From: Cantharellus purpuraceus
Lineage: Eukaryota; Basidiomycota; Agaricomycetes; Cantharellales; Hydnaceae
DNA length: 64,000 bases
Assembly: GCA_025174535.1 (NCBI GenBank)
Contig: JALBUN010000017.1
Coordinates: forward strand, 248,001-312,000
Direction of reading: 5' to 3'
Part shown: positions 32,884 through 45,008 of the stretch, piece by piece
Layout: every line of letters begins with the position of its first letter
Position numbering within the stretch: the stretch's first letter is position 1
The notes under the pieces: model-generated
What the model was told of the DNA's origin: nothing
Seen by the model: only the letters and a program-made list of their open reading frames with translations
The model's database searches: none
Translations under genes and position numbers: made by a program

Positions 32884-34563
32884 ACCAAGAAGCTTGCACT
32901 CACTGTGGAGTATTGCTGGTGGGCTCGTTCTGAGCCAGTGGTAACATCCAGGATGCAGAACCTCCGTTGCTTATTCAGCAGGGTGATCCGATCAATTCCG
33001 GGCTACTACATTGACGTGGAGTTTCTGTCGAACGTTGACAAAAGGTGAGTTTAGGTATTTGGGTATGTCACAGTCATCTGTGAGTTCAAACAATACTTGA
33101 CGGGCCACTCTACTTGCGTGATTTGTGTGACAGCCATGCAGATAATTTGAACCACGCTGCGCTGAGCCAACACCAGCTCCTGCTGCTTCCATGAATCGCC
33201 TTCAAATATGCCTTGCCATGCTTCTGTTATATTCGTCACGAACACGAACGCCGGGATCGCATCTGAGCTCGGCGACCCTCGCACGTGCACTCATACAGCC
33301 ACTGTTCTCTGTTGTAATATCTTTACAGAAGCTCTGTTGATTATTCAGCATGATGATCCGATCAAGTCCAGGCGGCTACATTCATGTGGAGTTTCCGTCG
33401 AACGTTGACATGGGTGAGTTTAGGTATTTACATAGGTGTGTCACAGTTCTCTGTGAGTTCAAAGAATACTTGACGGGCCACATTCTACTCATGAGTTGTA
33501 TGCCAGCCATTCAGATTATCGGAACCGAGCTGCGCCCTCAGCTAGCACCAGCTCCTGCCGCGTCTATGAATCCTCTTTCAAATATGCCATGCTTCTGCTG
33601 ATATATCACATCATGGAGGCTAAATTTTTCACCAACGCAAACGCCGAAGACCGTTACTAGGAGCCAAGGACTCGCACCTGAGCTCAGCGACCCTCGAACG
33701 TGAGCTCATACACCCAGTTCCCTATTGGTATACACTTACGCTAGACTCACAGGCTGCATTGATTTTCTCTACAGTCTGTGATATCACAGAAGCCTCTTCA
33801 TGAGCATCACAAGGTGCCTCCAACTGTGTCCGTTATGGGATCCCCATGAGCCTGAGGCTGAAACCATCATTCCCCGAGACCTACTCATATTTCAGACGCT
33901 TTAATGGATCCCTTCGTGATGTGCCTTCATTGGCGAGTGATCAGAGGCTATGGACGAGACATCATACAGGTGCACACGCACATTCTGTTTATAGACACTG
34001 AAACTGATGAAAGATCAGGTGTTCCACCTGTAGCAAGTCTTATGTAGCAGCTTCCATGACAGCTCACTTAGTATGTTTCCGCATACCTGACATGCCACAT
34101 ACACTGAATCAGACTCCAAATCCATTGATGCGCATGCCATTGTCAACATAGTGCCAAAGACCTTGACTACAGTTCTGATTTTTGCAACGTCAGTCCGTAA
34201 AATTTAGTTTACCCTCACTGCTATCGGTAAGAATGTCCTGTTTGCGAGTCTTCGACATGATAGCCGAGATCACGCGGCGGAGACTGTTCCCTTCAATGCG
34301 ATGCTTGCGTAGCACGGTCACATGTGCTGCACACGCCTTCTGACGAAACATCATCACTATGGCCACGAGGTTGAATTATTTTCAGCCTCATGGCTGTACG
34401 CCTAGCTATTCGCTGCTGTTGATACCAGGATGTTACATACACAAATAGCACTCCTGGATATCAGTATATATATCAGTATATATATGAGCCCATTGTAGCA
34501 TTCTACCCATCGCATACTGGCATAGTCTAGGCCACTTACCTCTCCCTTTATTGGTCCATCGAC
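32884..34563. other. Upstream region of DUF6533 unit B, partial internal repeats
   Basis: About 280-bp blocks at 32970-33260 and 33335-33610 are related to each other (both contain TTCAGCA and a GATCCGATCAA core) and to 46745-47000. 33800-34560 matches 47190-47950 and 63230-63887. This is the putative promoter and leader region of the DUF6533 genes. No protein gene supported. Confidence 0.5.
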
Positions 34564-36267
34564 ATGGCAGCTCAGACAGAACAGGCAGCAATTCAAGCAG
34601 CTTTAGATACGTGGGTCACTGCTCACTATATGTACAGTGATTTTGGAGTTCATTGTATGGTATCATCAGTATGGCTATCAATTACACCTTGATAGTTGCC
34701 CTCGGTAAGCCCAAGGCTCGTGCACGCAACCTAACTAATGGCTTTCTGCTCAAAACAGCTCTTCTTTCATACGACACCTTTCTGACAACCTCACATGAGA
34801 TTCAATATATCTGGAATAAAACATTTAAACTGGGGACTGTCCTGTATTTTCTGGCGCGATACTCCATGCTATTGTTTGTCTCGCTACAAATATTTGTGGA
34901 ATTTTCCAATTTCACACCACTTCAGGTCTGTTTCTGTTGATCACTTCCGTTCATGCACATAGATGACACATGACGTAGTAAGTTCAAGGGCAACCTTTGT
35001 AGCGCAGAAATTCATACAAATTAAAGCATGTGATGGGATTGTTCACTTGATGGATACTGTCTTCATACTCCCACTCGTCGGTATTCAAGGTGATATGAGT
35101 TGTCCCTTGCAGCAATACATCATTGACGACACTAATTATGCAGGCCTTTTACTGGCGCGGGCATATGCGATCACTGATCGCAAGAGGGTGGTACTGGGTG
35201 TTCTCGGAGTTCTCGGAGGTTGCATCGTTATATCGAATCTGGTATGTGTATGTCTGCATTGATGTGGACATGCGTGAAGACACCTATCACAGATAGGCAC
35301 AATCTTGGATAGGTGTGATGTCGCCGGTGCACAACTCCACACTATCCTCATGTGAGTATAGCCTAGTCTGAAATGAACTGTGCTCAATGATCCACCAGAT
35401 GTAAGACACGTGAAAGTGACATTTATTATGACATGGTTGATTCCCTTCTTTTAGTCAATGACGTCGACGGAATCGCGGTCATATTGTTTGACACAGTAGT
35501 GGTTGCTGTAACACTCGCCGGCACACTCGGAACGTGGAAAGTCTACAAACGGTCAGCATGGAACAAGCTATCGCTGACACATTTACTAGCCCAGCAAAGT
35601 AAGTCATAGTTTCCGTTACGACAGCATTCTCACAGACGGACATGAATATCAGGTCTGATGAGATTCGGGTGCTTCATCCACTATCACCGCAAACGAATCC
35701 TGAATTGATTATTATCAGATTTGTGTTGACCCTCACTCTTTCTGACACGATCGTGCCATTGGTATGTCAATGTATCCATTGCTGTTCCATCATTAACCGG
35801 ATGCACTAGACGTTGAGAGTACGTCACACACATTGGTACCTGCTGCTGTGCCGCTCCAACTTCTACTTTAGGCTACACTTTCATCTGTCCTTTCGCCTAT
35901 TCAGCAGAGGTGAGTCGGAATACGGAATTCCAGACTTCTACTAAATATATGCAGCTTGTCAGCAATCATCATCTGCCGGCTCCACCTCGACCTCCAAAGG
36001 AGAAACGCGCACCCCAACAGCACCACCTCCCGGGGGATCCCTACCATCTCCCTTGGCAGTTTCCATGCGGCCACCCAAAGCATTCATGACGCTGTGATGG
36101 CAGAGTTTGGGGATTCGCCCGTCGATGAACGTGTTGGAACTGAAGCATCGCGGGACGCTGTGGAGTACACAGAGTCGGATATGCCGGCAGAGGCGACAGA
36201 AAATGATATTGAACTTGAAGACATTCAGTCCCAGCCGCAGGCAGCTGAAATTACCTTGGAGGCGTAG
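34564..36267 (+). CDS. DUF6533-domain membrane protein, copy B
   Basis: The least damaged of four copies. Exon 1 34564-34654 (MAAQTEQAAIQAALDTW). Exon 2 34758-34925 carries the DUF6533 signature YDTFLTTSHEIQYIW then LGTVLYFLARYSMLLF. Exon 3 34963-35241 has LLLARAYAITDRKRVVL and a hydrophobic stretch. Later exons give ILFDTVVVAVTLAGTLGTW (about 35470-35590), SLMRFG, FVLTLTLSDTIVPL (35718-35760) and the last exon (35955-36267; ICRLHLDLQRRNAH, typical of the family end, then an acidic tail). DUF6533 proteins are Agaricomycete-specific multi-helix membrane proteins of unknown function. No stop seen in the exons traced, but the exon 3-4 junction is not resolved. Confidence 0.65.
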
Positions 36268-36936
36268 TGGCGGACTATTTGTCCGTCATGTTCGGTTGGT
36301 ACTGGCTGATAGGACGGATTTGCAGTGAACCATCGTTACACACTATTACCCTGTCACTTGGAGGGTGGAATGTGGGGGAGTTTGAATATTGATTCACATC
36401 AATCACTATCTCAGGAATAACTTGATGTTTCAATATGTATGTAGTGTAATTGCTTTTGTATTGGACAGGCCGGATAGAATTTCATAATATTCTCGATCTG
36501 TTTACAAAAGGTACTTTAAGAATGAAGCACTGGGTTTTCAGTAAGTAATGCTACATTAAATAGATTTCTTTCTCTGCATTTTTCATTACCATTTATATTG
36601 GCTGCATTTGCTGCTGGACATTTATCGGTTTCTAGTATTTTATTTTTAATTTTTTCAAGTTTAATCTTCTCATATTTTAGCTAGGCTTAATATTTGGTTT
36701 CCACGGTGAGAAAGGTAAAACACCGAACAACTTACAGAATTGAGTTGCTGACGCACGGGTGTTGTATACGATACTATTTTCAGCCCGAATCAAGTCAATG
36801 TAGGCCACTATGCGGTGCCAACGCTCGTCGAGCCGTAGCTGGTCCCAAAAGATTACATCCATCAACAACACACTATACTTTTCTACCCTCCCGTCTTTCC
36901 ACTCCCCTCGGCCGCTCCTTGATCACCATTTTATTG
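36268..36936. other. 3' flank of DUF6533 copy B with an AT-rich insert
   Basis: 36268-36500 and 36715-36936 match the equivalent flank of unit A; about 36500-36710 is an AT-rich stretch absent from unit A. No ORF, no inverted ends seen, origin unknown. Confidence 0.5.
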
Positions 36937-38250
36937 CTATTTTTGGGGCCCTTGGGTCCGGGTTTGCGTGTTCGCTTGCCTATTAGAATCAATTAACATA
37001 CCATGAAACGGGAGTGAGCTCGCAATGAAACGTAAAGTACCCTTGGTTAACCAGCCCCAAGGCGAGCACGGGTGTTTGTTCCCTTTTGATTTACCACGAC
37101 CCCCTCCATGTGGGTGATCCACGCTGTGAGAAGAGAACGCAACGTAACAAATTTGACAGCGGTGCATGCCACCGCACTACGCACGCGTTCATTGCCATTC
37201 CACGGACTTTGGGCCGTCAGCCGAGCCACCGACCTCCTCCCGCCTTCGCCAACACAATCTTGTCGTGAAATACATTCCCCACACGCCCGATCGTCGCGGG
37301 GAATTCCTAACCGTCGCACTCTCTCAGCTACCATGCAACCGCGAGAGATGAACAAATCCATACCTTGAGCACTTTGCGGATTTCCCCACTTTGCAAACGG
37401 ACTTGTGCGTACGGACTCCTGTCGTCGTGGGTGACGACGACGCCGTACGAGCCGGCTGAACGGATGAGTGCCATTTTCTTGTCGGGATGCAGCGCCAGCG
37501 CGTGTATTTGCATTCCTGTGAGAGGTGGCGGGGAGAAACATTAAGTGTTGCACTGGCATGGACCGGGAATCAAGCACGGACCGGCGGGAATCAAACGTAG
37601 CGGGAGTACATTTCCCAGCTTAGGTACCATGGCACGCAACTGACCCATGGCCAGACTGTCTTCCGAATGTCCTATAAACTGCGTCTGAATAGGGAATCAG
37701 ATAAACAGCAAGGTGGGATAAAGAGCAATACTTACGCGGCCATCCGCTCCGGCCGCAGGAGCATCAGAGGCTGCCCACCACCTCTTCCCCTTCATATCCA
37801 CATACCCAGGAACCAACCCATCCAGAACCCCACTCCGAAAACTCTGCACCGGCCGTCTGTCCCTCCCGCAACCCCTCCGGCGCAAGAATATAACTCCACG
37901 GCTGCCGCCTCCGCGCACATCGCGGCTCTTCAGCAGCGCAATACGCCCACTGGGCCCATGATCATACTCAATACGCACCACATCATGCACCCCGCGCATA
38001 AAGTCCACATCGCGCAAGCGACGCTTATTCCCGCCCCTGCGGCCGCGCACGGTGACACGCCCGTTGGTGTTGCGCCCTCCCGACGAGCGCCGTGGCCGTG
38101 TCAGGGGTCTGAGCGGACGGCCGGTGTAGAGGCAGGGGTCAGCGGGCGGCGGTGTCGGATGGAAGGCGTGATGGGCTTGTAGGTCTTGTACAGGCCATCG
38201 ACGATGCAGACAAATGGCGTGCTGGTGCGCTCCGGCGTCGCAGTCGATGG
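36937..38250 (-). pseudogene. RML2: Mitochondrial ribosomal protein uL2m, copy 2
   Basis: Nearly identical to copy 1, displaced by 5371 bp over the last exons. Exons: about 38250-37736, 37684-37582, 37515-37364, 37306-37185 and 37123-36937. The N-terminal KTYKPITPSIRH is in one piece here. The frame still does not join to LYTGRPF, and the GCCG insert and the shift before YILAPEG are shared with copy 1. Copy 1 carries an extra one-base loss (ATCACCCC versus ATCACGCCTT) and EKS in place of KS, so the copies have decayed further since the duplication. Confidence 0.8.
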
Positions 38251-38999
38251 CACGTTACTTCAAACCAGATCATGATCGAGATGCTTGTACTCACTGTCTG
38301 CAGCGGGAGGGCTACCTAATTGTGCATGGGGTTAATTAGTAGTTTTGTTCATATGCCCGCATTTCTCGGATGACTGCATGCTAGCTTCTCCGCGCCAATC
38401 CCTTCCCGGACAACTTGACAATCCCAGGTTTCCGGCCGGCCTCGAAGGACATCGGAACAATTTATTCCCTTCATTCTCCGATCGAGATGATGTTGCATGC
38501 CGAATAGCTTGGGTACATGACCGGAATCTCCAGACAGATATAGCATTTTCAATGTTGTCCCATGCTGTAATGCCTTGAAAGAAATTGCAACTACGCCGTT
38601 TACCATTCATAGAAGTGCTGCGTCGTGTCAAGGCTCAACGTTCCTTGTGAGTATGCTTTGTGTGGACTTGTGAGCCTGTTCAAGCCACTAAGGAACTAGC
38701 TTGAGAGCGACGATAACGATATGACATCCCATGCATTCGGGCAGCGACAAGGCTCTAGTGTGATATACCTAAACTATCGCAGGAGTACAGGCACGCGTAT
38801 TTTTGAGGGGAGCTCAAGGATGGTGCCCCATATCAGGTGGGTATTGCACCTACTCTTTATACATTTGTCAACTTCAGAGCGAGGTAAGTTTTTCACAATT
38901 CCAGATGGTATAAAGTAAAGAAAAGGAGACTTACCCTACATTCAGCAAGGGGCTCAGACATAACAGAAGAAATGTATCGGTGTGAATACACCCGGTATG
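38251..38999. other. No gene supported
   Basis: Spacer between the uL2m copy 2 unit and the DUF6535 remnant. Short ORFs on both strands overlap each other, none with a recognisable domain or splice pattern. Confidence 0.5.
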
Positions 39000-39949
39000 T
39001 TACACGTCTCTCCGGGAATCCAGTAACTTGCGTATTTGCTTGCCTAGAGCAGGGATCCCTTGATGCCCAAACAAGCTGTCTTTTCCTATGTGCTGGCCAT
39101 CTCCCTGTTCACGATATCGTTTTTCCTCATTAAGTTTGTGGCAAACCTGTTCAACCAGCGCGACCAAGAGTTCTTCCTTGTCCTCACATTGTAGCCTTGC
39201 ATATGCAGCGAGAGACGGAAGAGAGACGAGGAATCCATAGCGAGAAAGCTTGAGTCGATTTTCCTCGATCACATCTCCAAAGAAATTAGGTCTGAATAGG
39301 TTGCGCAAGGCTTTCAGAATAAGTGGCCATGCCGGATACGCCTGCACTGCATGAAAGAACGGGTGCTTTTCGCCGGAATCATTAATGAGTGCAAAGATGT
39401 ATGCCACACATACTCGTGAAAATTACTTCTATGGGATGATAGCGTGTGCAATAGCAAGTCAGTTGTCAAAATGGCCGTTTTATGAAGTTGAGACTGCCAA
39501 GTGGGCCAAGTGGGCTCTTGGGAAAGGGTCCAGAGCAACTTGAGGAGGGAATATCCCGAAGCCCAACGAAGGACGAAATATCCTTGAAGGGAGTAGTGTC
39601 AAGGGGGGCCTGTTGTGTAGAAGGATGACCTAGAACTAGTGCGCTTTTGAGAAGCGCTCTCGGAATGATTTGTCATCCTGACCCATTAAAGCCACTGCCA
39701 TATGAACTTTGCAAGCTGCACGCATTGCATTACGGCGTGTGATTTCATGGCCCATGAAATGCACGATCGTATCAATGTACCGGCGCATCCGGTCCTGGGT
39801 ACTCAGGGAGCCACGCAGCCTCACCGTAAAAGTGTCTCTAATTGCTTCATAATCTGTGCCTGCTTCACAGATCTGTAGTTGCTGGTCTGCTTGTTCTGAG
39901 TCTCTGCAGCGGTAGGAGGGCTGCTGGCGTGTGCATCGGTGTCAGACAT
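39000..39949 (-). pseudogene. DUF6535 gene remnant (first exon joined to C-terminal part)
   Basis: The minus strand starts MSDTDAHASSPPTAAETQNK at 39949, the same first exon as the DUF6535 gene starting at 45008. It then jumps to the equivalent of that gene's last exon (LSTQDRMRRYIDTIVHFMG, DDKSFRERFSK, SLSQEPTW, MAYIFALINDSGEKHPFFH, LVEQVCHKLNEEKR, KQIRKLLDS). The whole middle, including the DUF6535 domain and membrane helices, is deleted, and the rest has frame breaks near 39620 and 39400. Confidence 0.75.
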
Positions 39950-41666
39950 GCCTTTGCGAAGGCAATTCGTGGTGGTTGGGAGATGGTATCACTGGTGAAA
40001 CGCTTACGCCTCGCGTTCTGCGTGTCGAGATGTCGTCACCCTTCAAGTGCTCCCACGCTTTGGACATGTGATGTATCCTGAGCGCCACAGAAAGGGACTG
40101 GCACCACATTCAAGCGCGAATTGGATGCTCCATATGCATTAATTGTGAGATTTTACTGACTCGACCCACAGTGTACCTGCCTGGCAGTGTCAAATTCGTT
40201 AACAGACTCAGACCGTCCCTGCAGAAACCAGAATTGATCCATATCACGTTGCCATTATTTTCCAAGACCAGTTAATCTGCTCTAACTTTTCCGGCTCAAG
40301 AGGTTGGGGTATAACACGGAATAAAAAGGAATTTGGGCGTCCACGTAATTAACGCCTGGACCATTCGCTCTGTAACATGCATCCGAGCATTGTCTGGTGT
40401 TGGAGAAAACGCGCGTGCATATTCTGTTGGGTCCACGGCGGTCCATAAACTTACACAGTCAGCTGAATTCGCACTAACTGTTTTTGAGTACGGCGCTAAA
40501 CAGGTATATAATTTTCCTTAGTCGAGTTTTCGTATTACAGTCACTCCCTAAAAGATCACCATAACATCGCACATGACCGTGGCGAAGAAACAAAACCGGT
40601 GATTTATCTGATCTAGTATCAAATTAGCTTCTGCCTCATTTGGATGGTGACTTGGCAAAGTGGCCATTTCTTTTTGACCTTGACCGTCGAAGTCTTGAGC
40701 GTCATTGGGGCCCCTGCATTCAGTGAAAGGAAATCAAGTATTAATATGATGGTTTCAGGGAGCCAGGATTTCCACCCATTTCATAGAACTCCTAGTCGAT
40801 CCTGCGATTGAACAGCCGCATGCACATTGAAAGAATGGTAGATGGGATGGAGCATATAACATGGATGACGACACTGTAATGTGTTGAAAGAGATCAACGG
40901 CCCGTGTGAGTGGGAGGCGAGTTCGAATATTGGTGCGTAAGTTCTAATTAGCGTGATGGATTGTCTGGCTCTGCATGGTTGCTACATGATTCCTCGCTCG
41001 AACCTGCCCATGCCGCTCTTCCGTCACATTCCCCTCCAGTGGCCAGTCATGGAGACTGTTCTCTCGCCTCCTTGTTTGTCCCCGCCCTCTCCCACCCATA
41101 AATGTGCCTCCTCTGGACTAAAAACCCCACTTTTAATTATAACACTATGCTTTCACTGTCGTGGCCCAAACTCTCACTTAGCCCTGTCTCCCCGCTACCC
41201 AATTTTGGCCTAATCCAAGCGCTTCCTCCCATTCATCATGCGACCCAAGGGGCCCAGACACCGACAGACATCTCGTATTATACCATATACTGCCGCAGGG
41301 ATGATAGTGGCATACATACCGCGCTACATATCGGGTAGTTATTGTGCAAGACCTTTATCTATTTCTCAACTTCAATGATAGATGATATTGGGTGCGTTTG
41401 TTCACCATTCCGAATTATATCTGATCAAGAAATGACGAGCAAGGGGCTGAGACACTACAAGGGGAAATGGACCAATTAGACTGCTCAAGTATGTTCCGTT
41501 TATTCAAGAAGCCTGATAGCTTGGTTTAGCGGTATCTCTAGACAGTATCCCAGTGTTGGTATGCGGAAGACCTATGCTATGGTGTGTACATTCAGCGAGA
41601 GCCGACATGGCAAGGAAAAAAAAAAAATAGTACCCATTTGAAGGCCCAAGTGTGTTACGCATCTCT
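39950..41666. other. Duplicated upstream region, no gene supported
   Basis: 39860-40700 resembles 44930-45500 (the upstream part of the complete DUF6535 gene; shared strings include TGACCGTGGC and AAACCGG), so the two DUF6535 loci arose by a local duplication that included upstream DNA. 40700-41666 has no convincing ORF. Confidence 0.45.
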
Positions 41667-44600
41667 TCAAAAGGAATCCAATAATTCGTCTAGTCGCTCA
41701 CGGATTTGCTTGGCTAGAGCCAGGACTTCTTGATCACCAAATGTGTTAGGTTCAGGCATGCGCTTGGCATCACCCGGTTTGCGTCGTTGCTTTTCCTCAT
41801 CAAGTTTATGGCAAACCTGTTCAACCAGCGTGGGTAAGGCTTCTTCCCTATTTTCCCCTCGCCACCGTGCATATAAAACAAGACGCGGAAGTGTTTCGAG
41901 GCAGTCTGTAATAGGAACCATCCACCTCCTGTTCATCATCGGTCCTCCGAAGAAGTCATGGGCGAATATCCAACGCCATGCTCGCAGAATGACTGGCCAT
42001 ATTGGGCACACCTGAACTGCATGAAAAGCCGGGTGATCTTCGCCTGAAGTATGAATCAGTGCAAAGATGTGGGCCACAAGGACAGCATATGCGCCAACGT
42101 CCCAATCCCTCTGGGACGGTAGTGTGTCTGCAATCACAAGATAGTTGTCAAAATGGCCGTTCTGACAAAGTTGAAATTGCCAAGTGGGCTCTTGGCCAAG
42201 TCTGCAGAGCAACTTGAGGTAAGAAATATCCCGAATCCAAGTGGACTGTATCGAAATTTTCTTGAACGGGTTACTGTCGAGCGGAGGCAATTGTGAAGCG
42301 TCTGATAGAACCGATGATGCAAGCACTTTTGAAAAGTGTTCTCGGAATGATTTCTCATCCCGACCTATTGAAGCCACTTCTGTCCTAATTGCACATGCCG
42401 CCTCCAGGGCTGCATTGCATGTGCCTTTCTGGCCCATGAAACGGATCATTTTGGTGATGTAGTAGTGCTTCCGATCCTGGGTGCTCGGTGAGCTACCCAG
42501 CCACGCCAGCACCCGAAGAGTTCCTCCGACGGTAACATGGTCTGTGCCCTCACAGGTACGTAAGAGATAATCCACCAGCAGGTCAAACTGTGCCGGTGTG
42601 CACCAGTCACTTGGATCCCAGAAAAGACGTCGATTAAGGAGACGAATAAGAATGGTGATATTCTTGAATCGGAGCTGATCTTCGCCCTCGGTGTCTGAAT
42701 CCTCCTCAAGAAGATGAAAACAGAATTTGATACTCCTCTCCCACATGCGACCATCCTCAAAAAAGTCTTCGCCTTTGTCAAAATCTTGAAGTAATGGGTG
42801 AATGAGCTTTAAGGCATTCTGGTGCCATATAAGCTCCCGAGTTTCACCGAGAAGGACACATAGTGTGCGACTCATCACCGATTCTCGCAATATTCTGATG
42901 GCTTTACTACAAAGATGTAAGACCAATAACTGACGGTATACCAAAGGCAATCTTACCTCTTATCAAGCCCGGACAAATGCAGTCGATCTGTTCGTAGGCC
43001 AATTAGCAGGCCCACCAACAAGAGACAGTCTGCCACCAGACGGCCAGCGGAGTCTGTGTCAAGGCAGTTGCAGATGAAATCAATCACAAAGGCGACTAAT
43101 TCTGGGTCATTATCACCCTTATGCAGACGGTACGCGAACACATGTGCCAACCACATGCGGTCAGACAATGGGAGGGATGTAATGTCCACTGTTAAGGGTG
43201 CCTTCACCGCACAGTAAACGACGCGATAGTGGTGATCTAAGAGTATGTAGAACGACCTGGGATAATTTTGGAGATATATGGCTCCACGGCTGGTGATGAG
43301 GAACGAATGGTCTAGATCTCGTTCGAAGAAAAGGTGATATACTGCTTTTAAGCACGCCAATGCCCGTGCTTGTGCGAGTGGTAAAATCTGCTGTGTAGCA
43401 TCGAAGCACGCATATAAGTGGCCTTCCAGTTGGTCTAGCACGCCGGTCAAGTCGTCCTCTATGGGCCACTCAATCTCCGGAATCATTCTTGCTACAGTGG
43501 TTATGATGTCTGTATCCGTTGATGTCTCAAGTATCCATTGAACAGCGCTGGACTGCACTGCGTATTCTTGAGCTTTGGTACGTGATTCCGGAGAATTTAA
43601 ATCCCATTCTTCGAAAGACATCATCTCTTCTACAGTTTCAAAATCTGACTGCATGCTTCTGGCCGCTATTGAAGCTGGCAGCCCTATAGCTCTAGCAGCC
43701 CCTGACTTCTCCAAATGTGCAGCTGCTTCTGGGTCATGGGTGAGCGATCGGAATTTGTGCCTCAGCGCTGCCAGGCGTAGCGAAAAATATGCTATAAAGC
43801 GTGCTATCGATTGGGTGATCATGGCCTTCACAGTATATAAGATCTCTCTGGAGGATCGTCGTAGGCCACCCAAGAAGCCTGCCCACGATATTGCGCCCCC
43901 TTGCCATTTCTGTCGGATCGCCCTCGAGAGGGCTACCGTGTTTGCAAGGACATTCTGAACTACGGTCAACATCGATGTCATAACACGTTGAAGCAGGGTC
44001 GATATAGGTGTCTGGAACAGACAGTCCAGTGATTTCAATGACGCCACCACGGTGAAGAAATAGAATATAGACCCAAATGTCGTGGTCGCCATAATCACAC
44101 TTGCGACTGTATGTTGCTGCGTCCATATGTTTGCAGTAAGCGCGATCCCAAAGAATAGCAATGACAGCTGAAGGAGGATCGGAAGCGTGGAGATGATCGT
44201 GCTGAAATGCCAGGCTTTCAATCCGTTGAACTTCTGCTGCCTTCGTTGGCAGCGCTCGTGCAACGCACCCTTCCCAAACCGCGATGTTTTGAGATGACCC
44301 AGCCACTGTTTTACTAATACAGCACCAAATGCGGCCAGAAGACTAGCTGAGAGGCTCATGTACGCGAGCGTCTGGATCCAAACCGTTGTAGAGCTCGGTC
44401 CTGTCCAGATGGGGAGGGTAGCCTCTTGAGCTGGGAATGTCTCGTTGCCGGTTTTATTGATCAACATTTTCAAAAGAGAGTTTGTCGTATCGAGGGGGTT
44501 TGGACTCAGGCTCGAGCTCATGTTCACTATCGAGGGGGTTTGGACTCAGGCTCGAGCTCATGTTCACTATCGAGGGAGTTTGGACTCAGGCTCGAGCTCA

Positions 44601-45008
44601 TGTTCACTATAAAGGCGGAGCTGACGGCAGAGAACAGACCAGCCTGAGGCATGGCGTATTGAGATCGCGTCGACGCCAAGAGAGTATCACGCACGAATAT
44701 AAGTAAGACATCCATATCTCCATTGTGGCGTTCCAGAAATTCATCGTCATGCTGTTTAGCCACTCGCTCATATGCTGACCAAAACCGAGATGGAGCATCC
44801 TGTCCGGTACGAGGAAAGAAGTCAGAATCGTGCATTGTGTTTAATATATCTTGGAGAGTGGATTCGCTGGCAGGTCTGAATGCAATCGCATGAGCATGTT
44901 ATATCATAATCGAGAAGCTTGCACTCACTGTTGAGTATTGCTGGTCGGCTTGTTCTGAGTCTCTGCAGCGGTAGGAGGGCTGCTGGCGTGTGCATCGGTG
45001 TCAGACAT
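41667..45008 (-). CDS. DUF6535-domain membrane protein, frame broken by a 40-bp triplication
   Basis: Four exons on the minus strand: 45008-44929 (MSDTDAHASSPPTAAETQNK), 44875-44695 (FWSAYERVAKQHDDEF...DMDVLLIF), 44643-42957 and 42906-41667, with introns of 53, 51 and 50 nt that keep frame. Exons 2-3 give the DUF6535 hallmarks: FWSAYE, MDVLLIF, AGLFSAVSSAFIV, then helices around AYMSLSASLLAAFGAVLVKQWL and LLQLSLLFFGIALTANIW. The remaining ~800 residues are soluble. DUF6535 proteins are common in Agaricomycetes; function unknown. A 40-bp unit is present three times at 44491-44610; two extra units (80 nt) shift the frame just after SSLSPNSLD, so the protein would stop early unless one unit is lost. 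Confidence 0.8.
44491..44610. repeat. 40-bp tandem repeat, 3 units, in the DUF6535 coding exon
   Basis: Units 44491-44530, 44531-44570 and 44571-44610, differing by one base (CGAGGGGG versus CGAGGGAG). One unit gives the expected family reading SLSPN(P/S)LDTTNSLL; three units do not keep frame because 80 is not a multiple of 3. Confidence 0.9.

Noticed and set aside
41510..41600. Possible tRNA-like sequence near GCTTGGTTTAGCGGTATCTC
   Set aside because: No matching acceptor stem or T-arm consensus could be traced by eye.
44478..44610. 40-bp repeats as a possible CRISPR array
   Set aside because: Units are directly adjacent without spacers and lie in a eukaryotic coding exon; simple tandem duplication.
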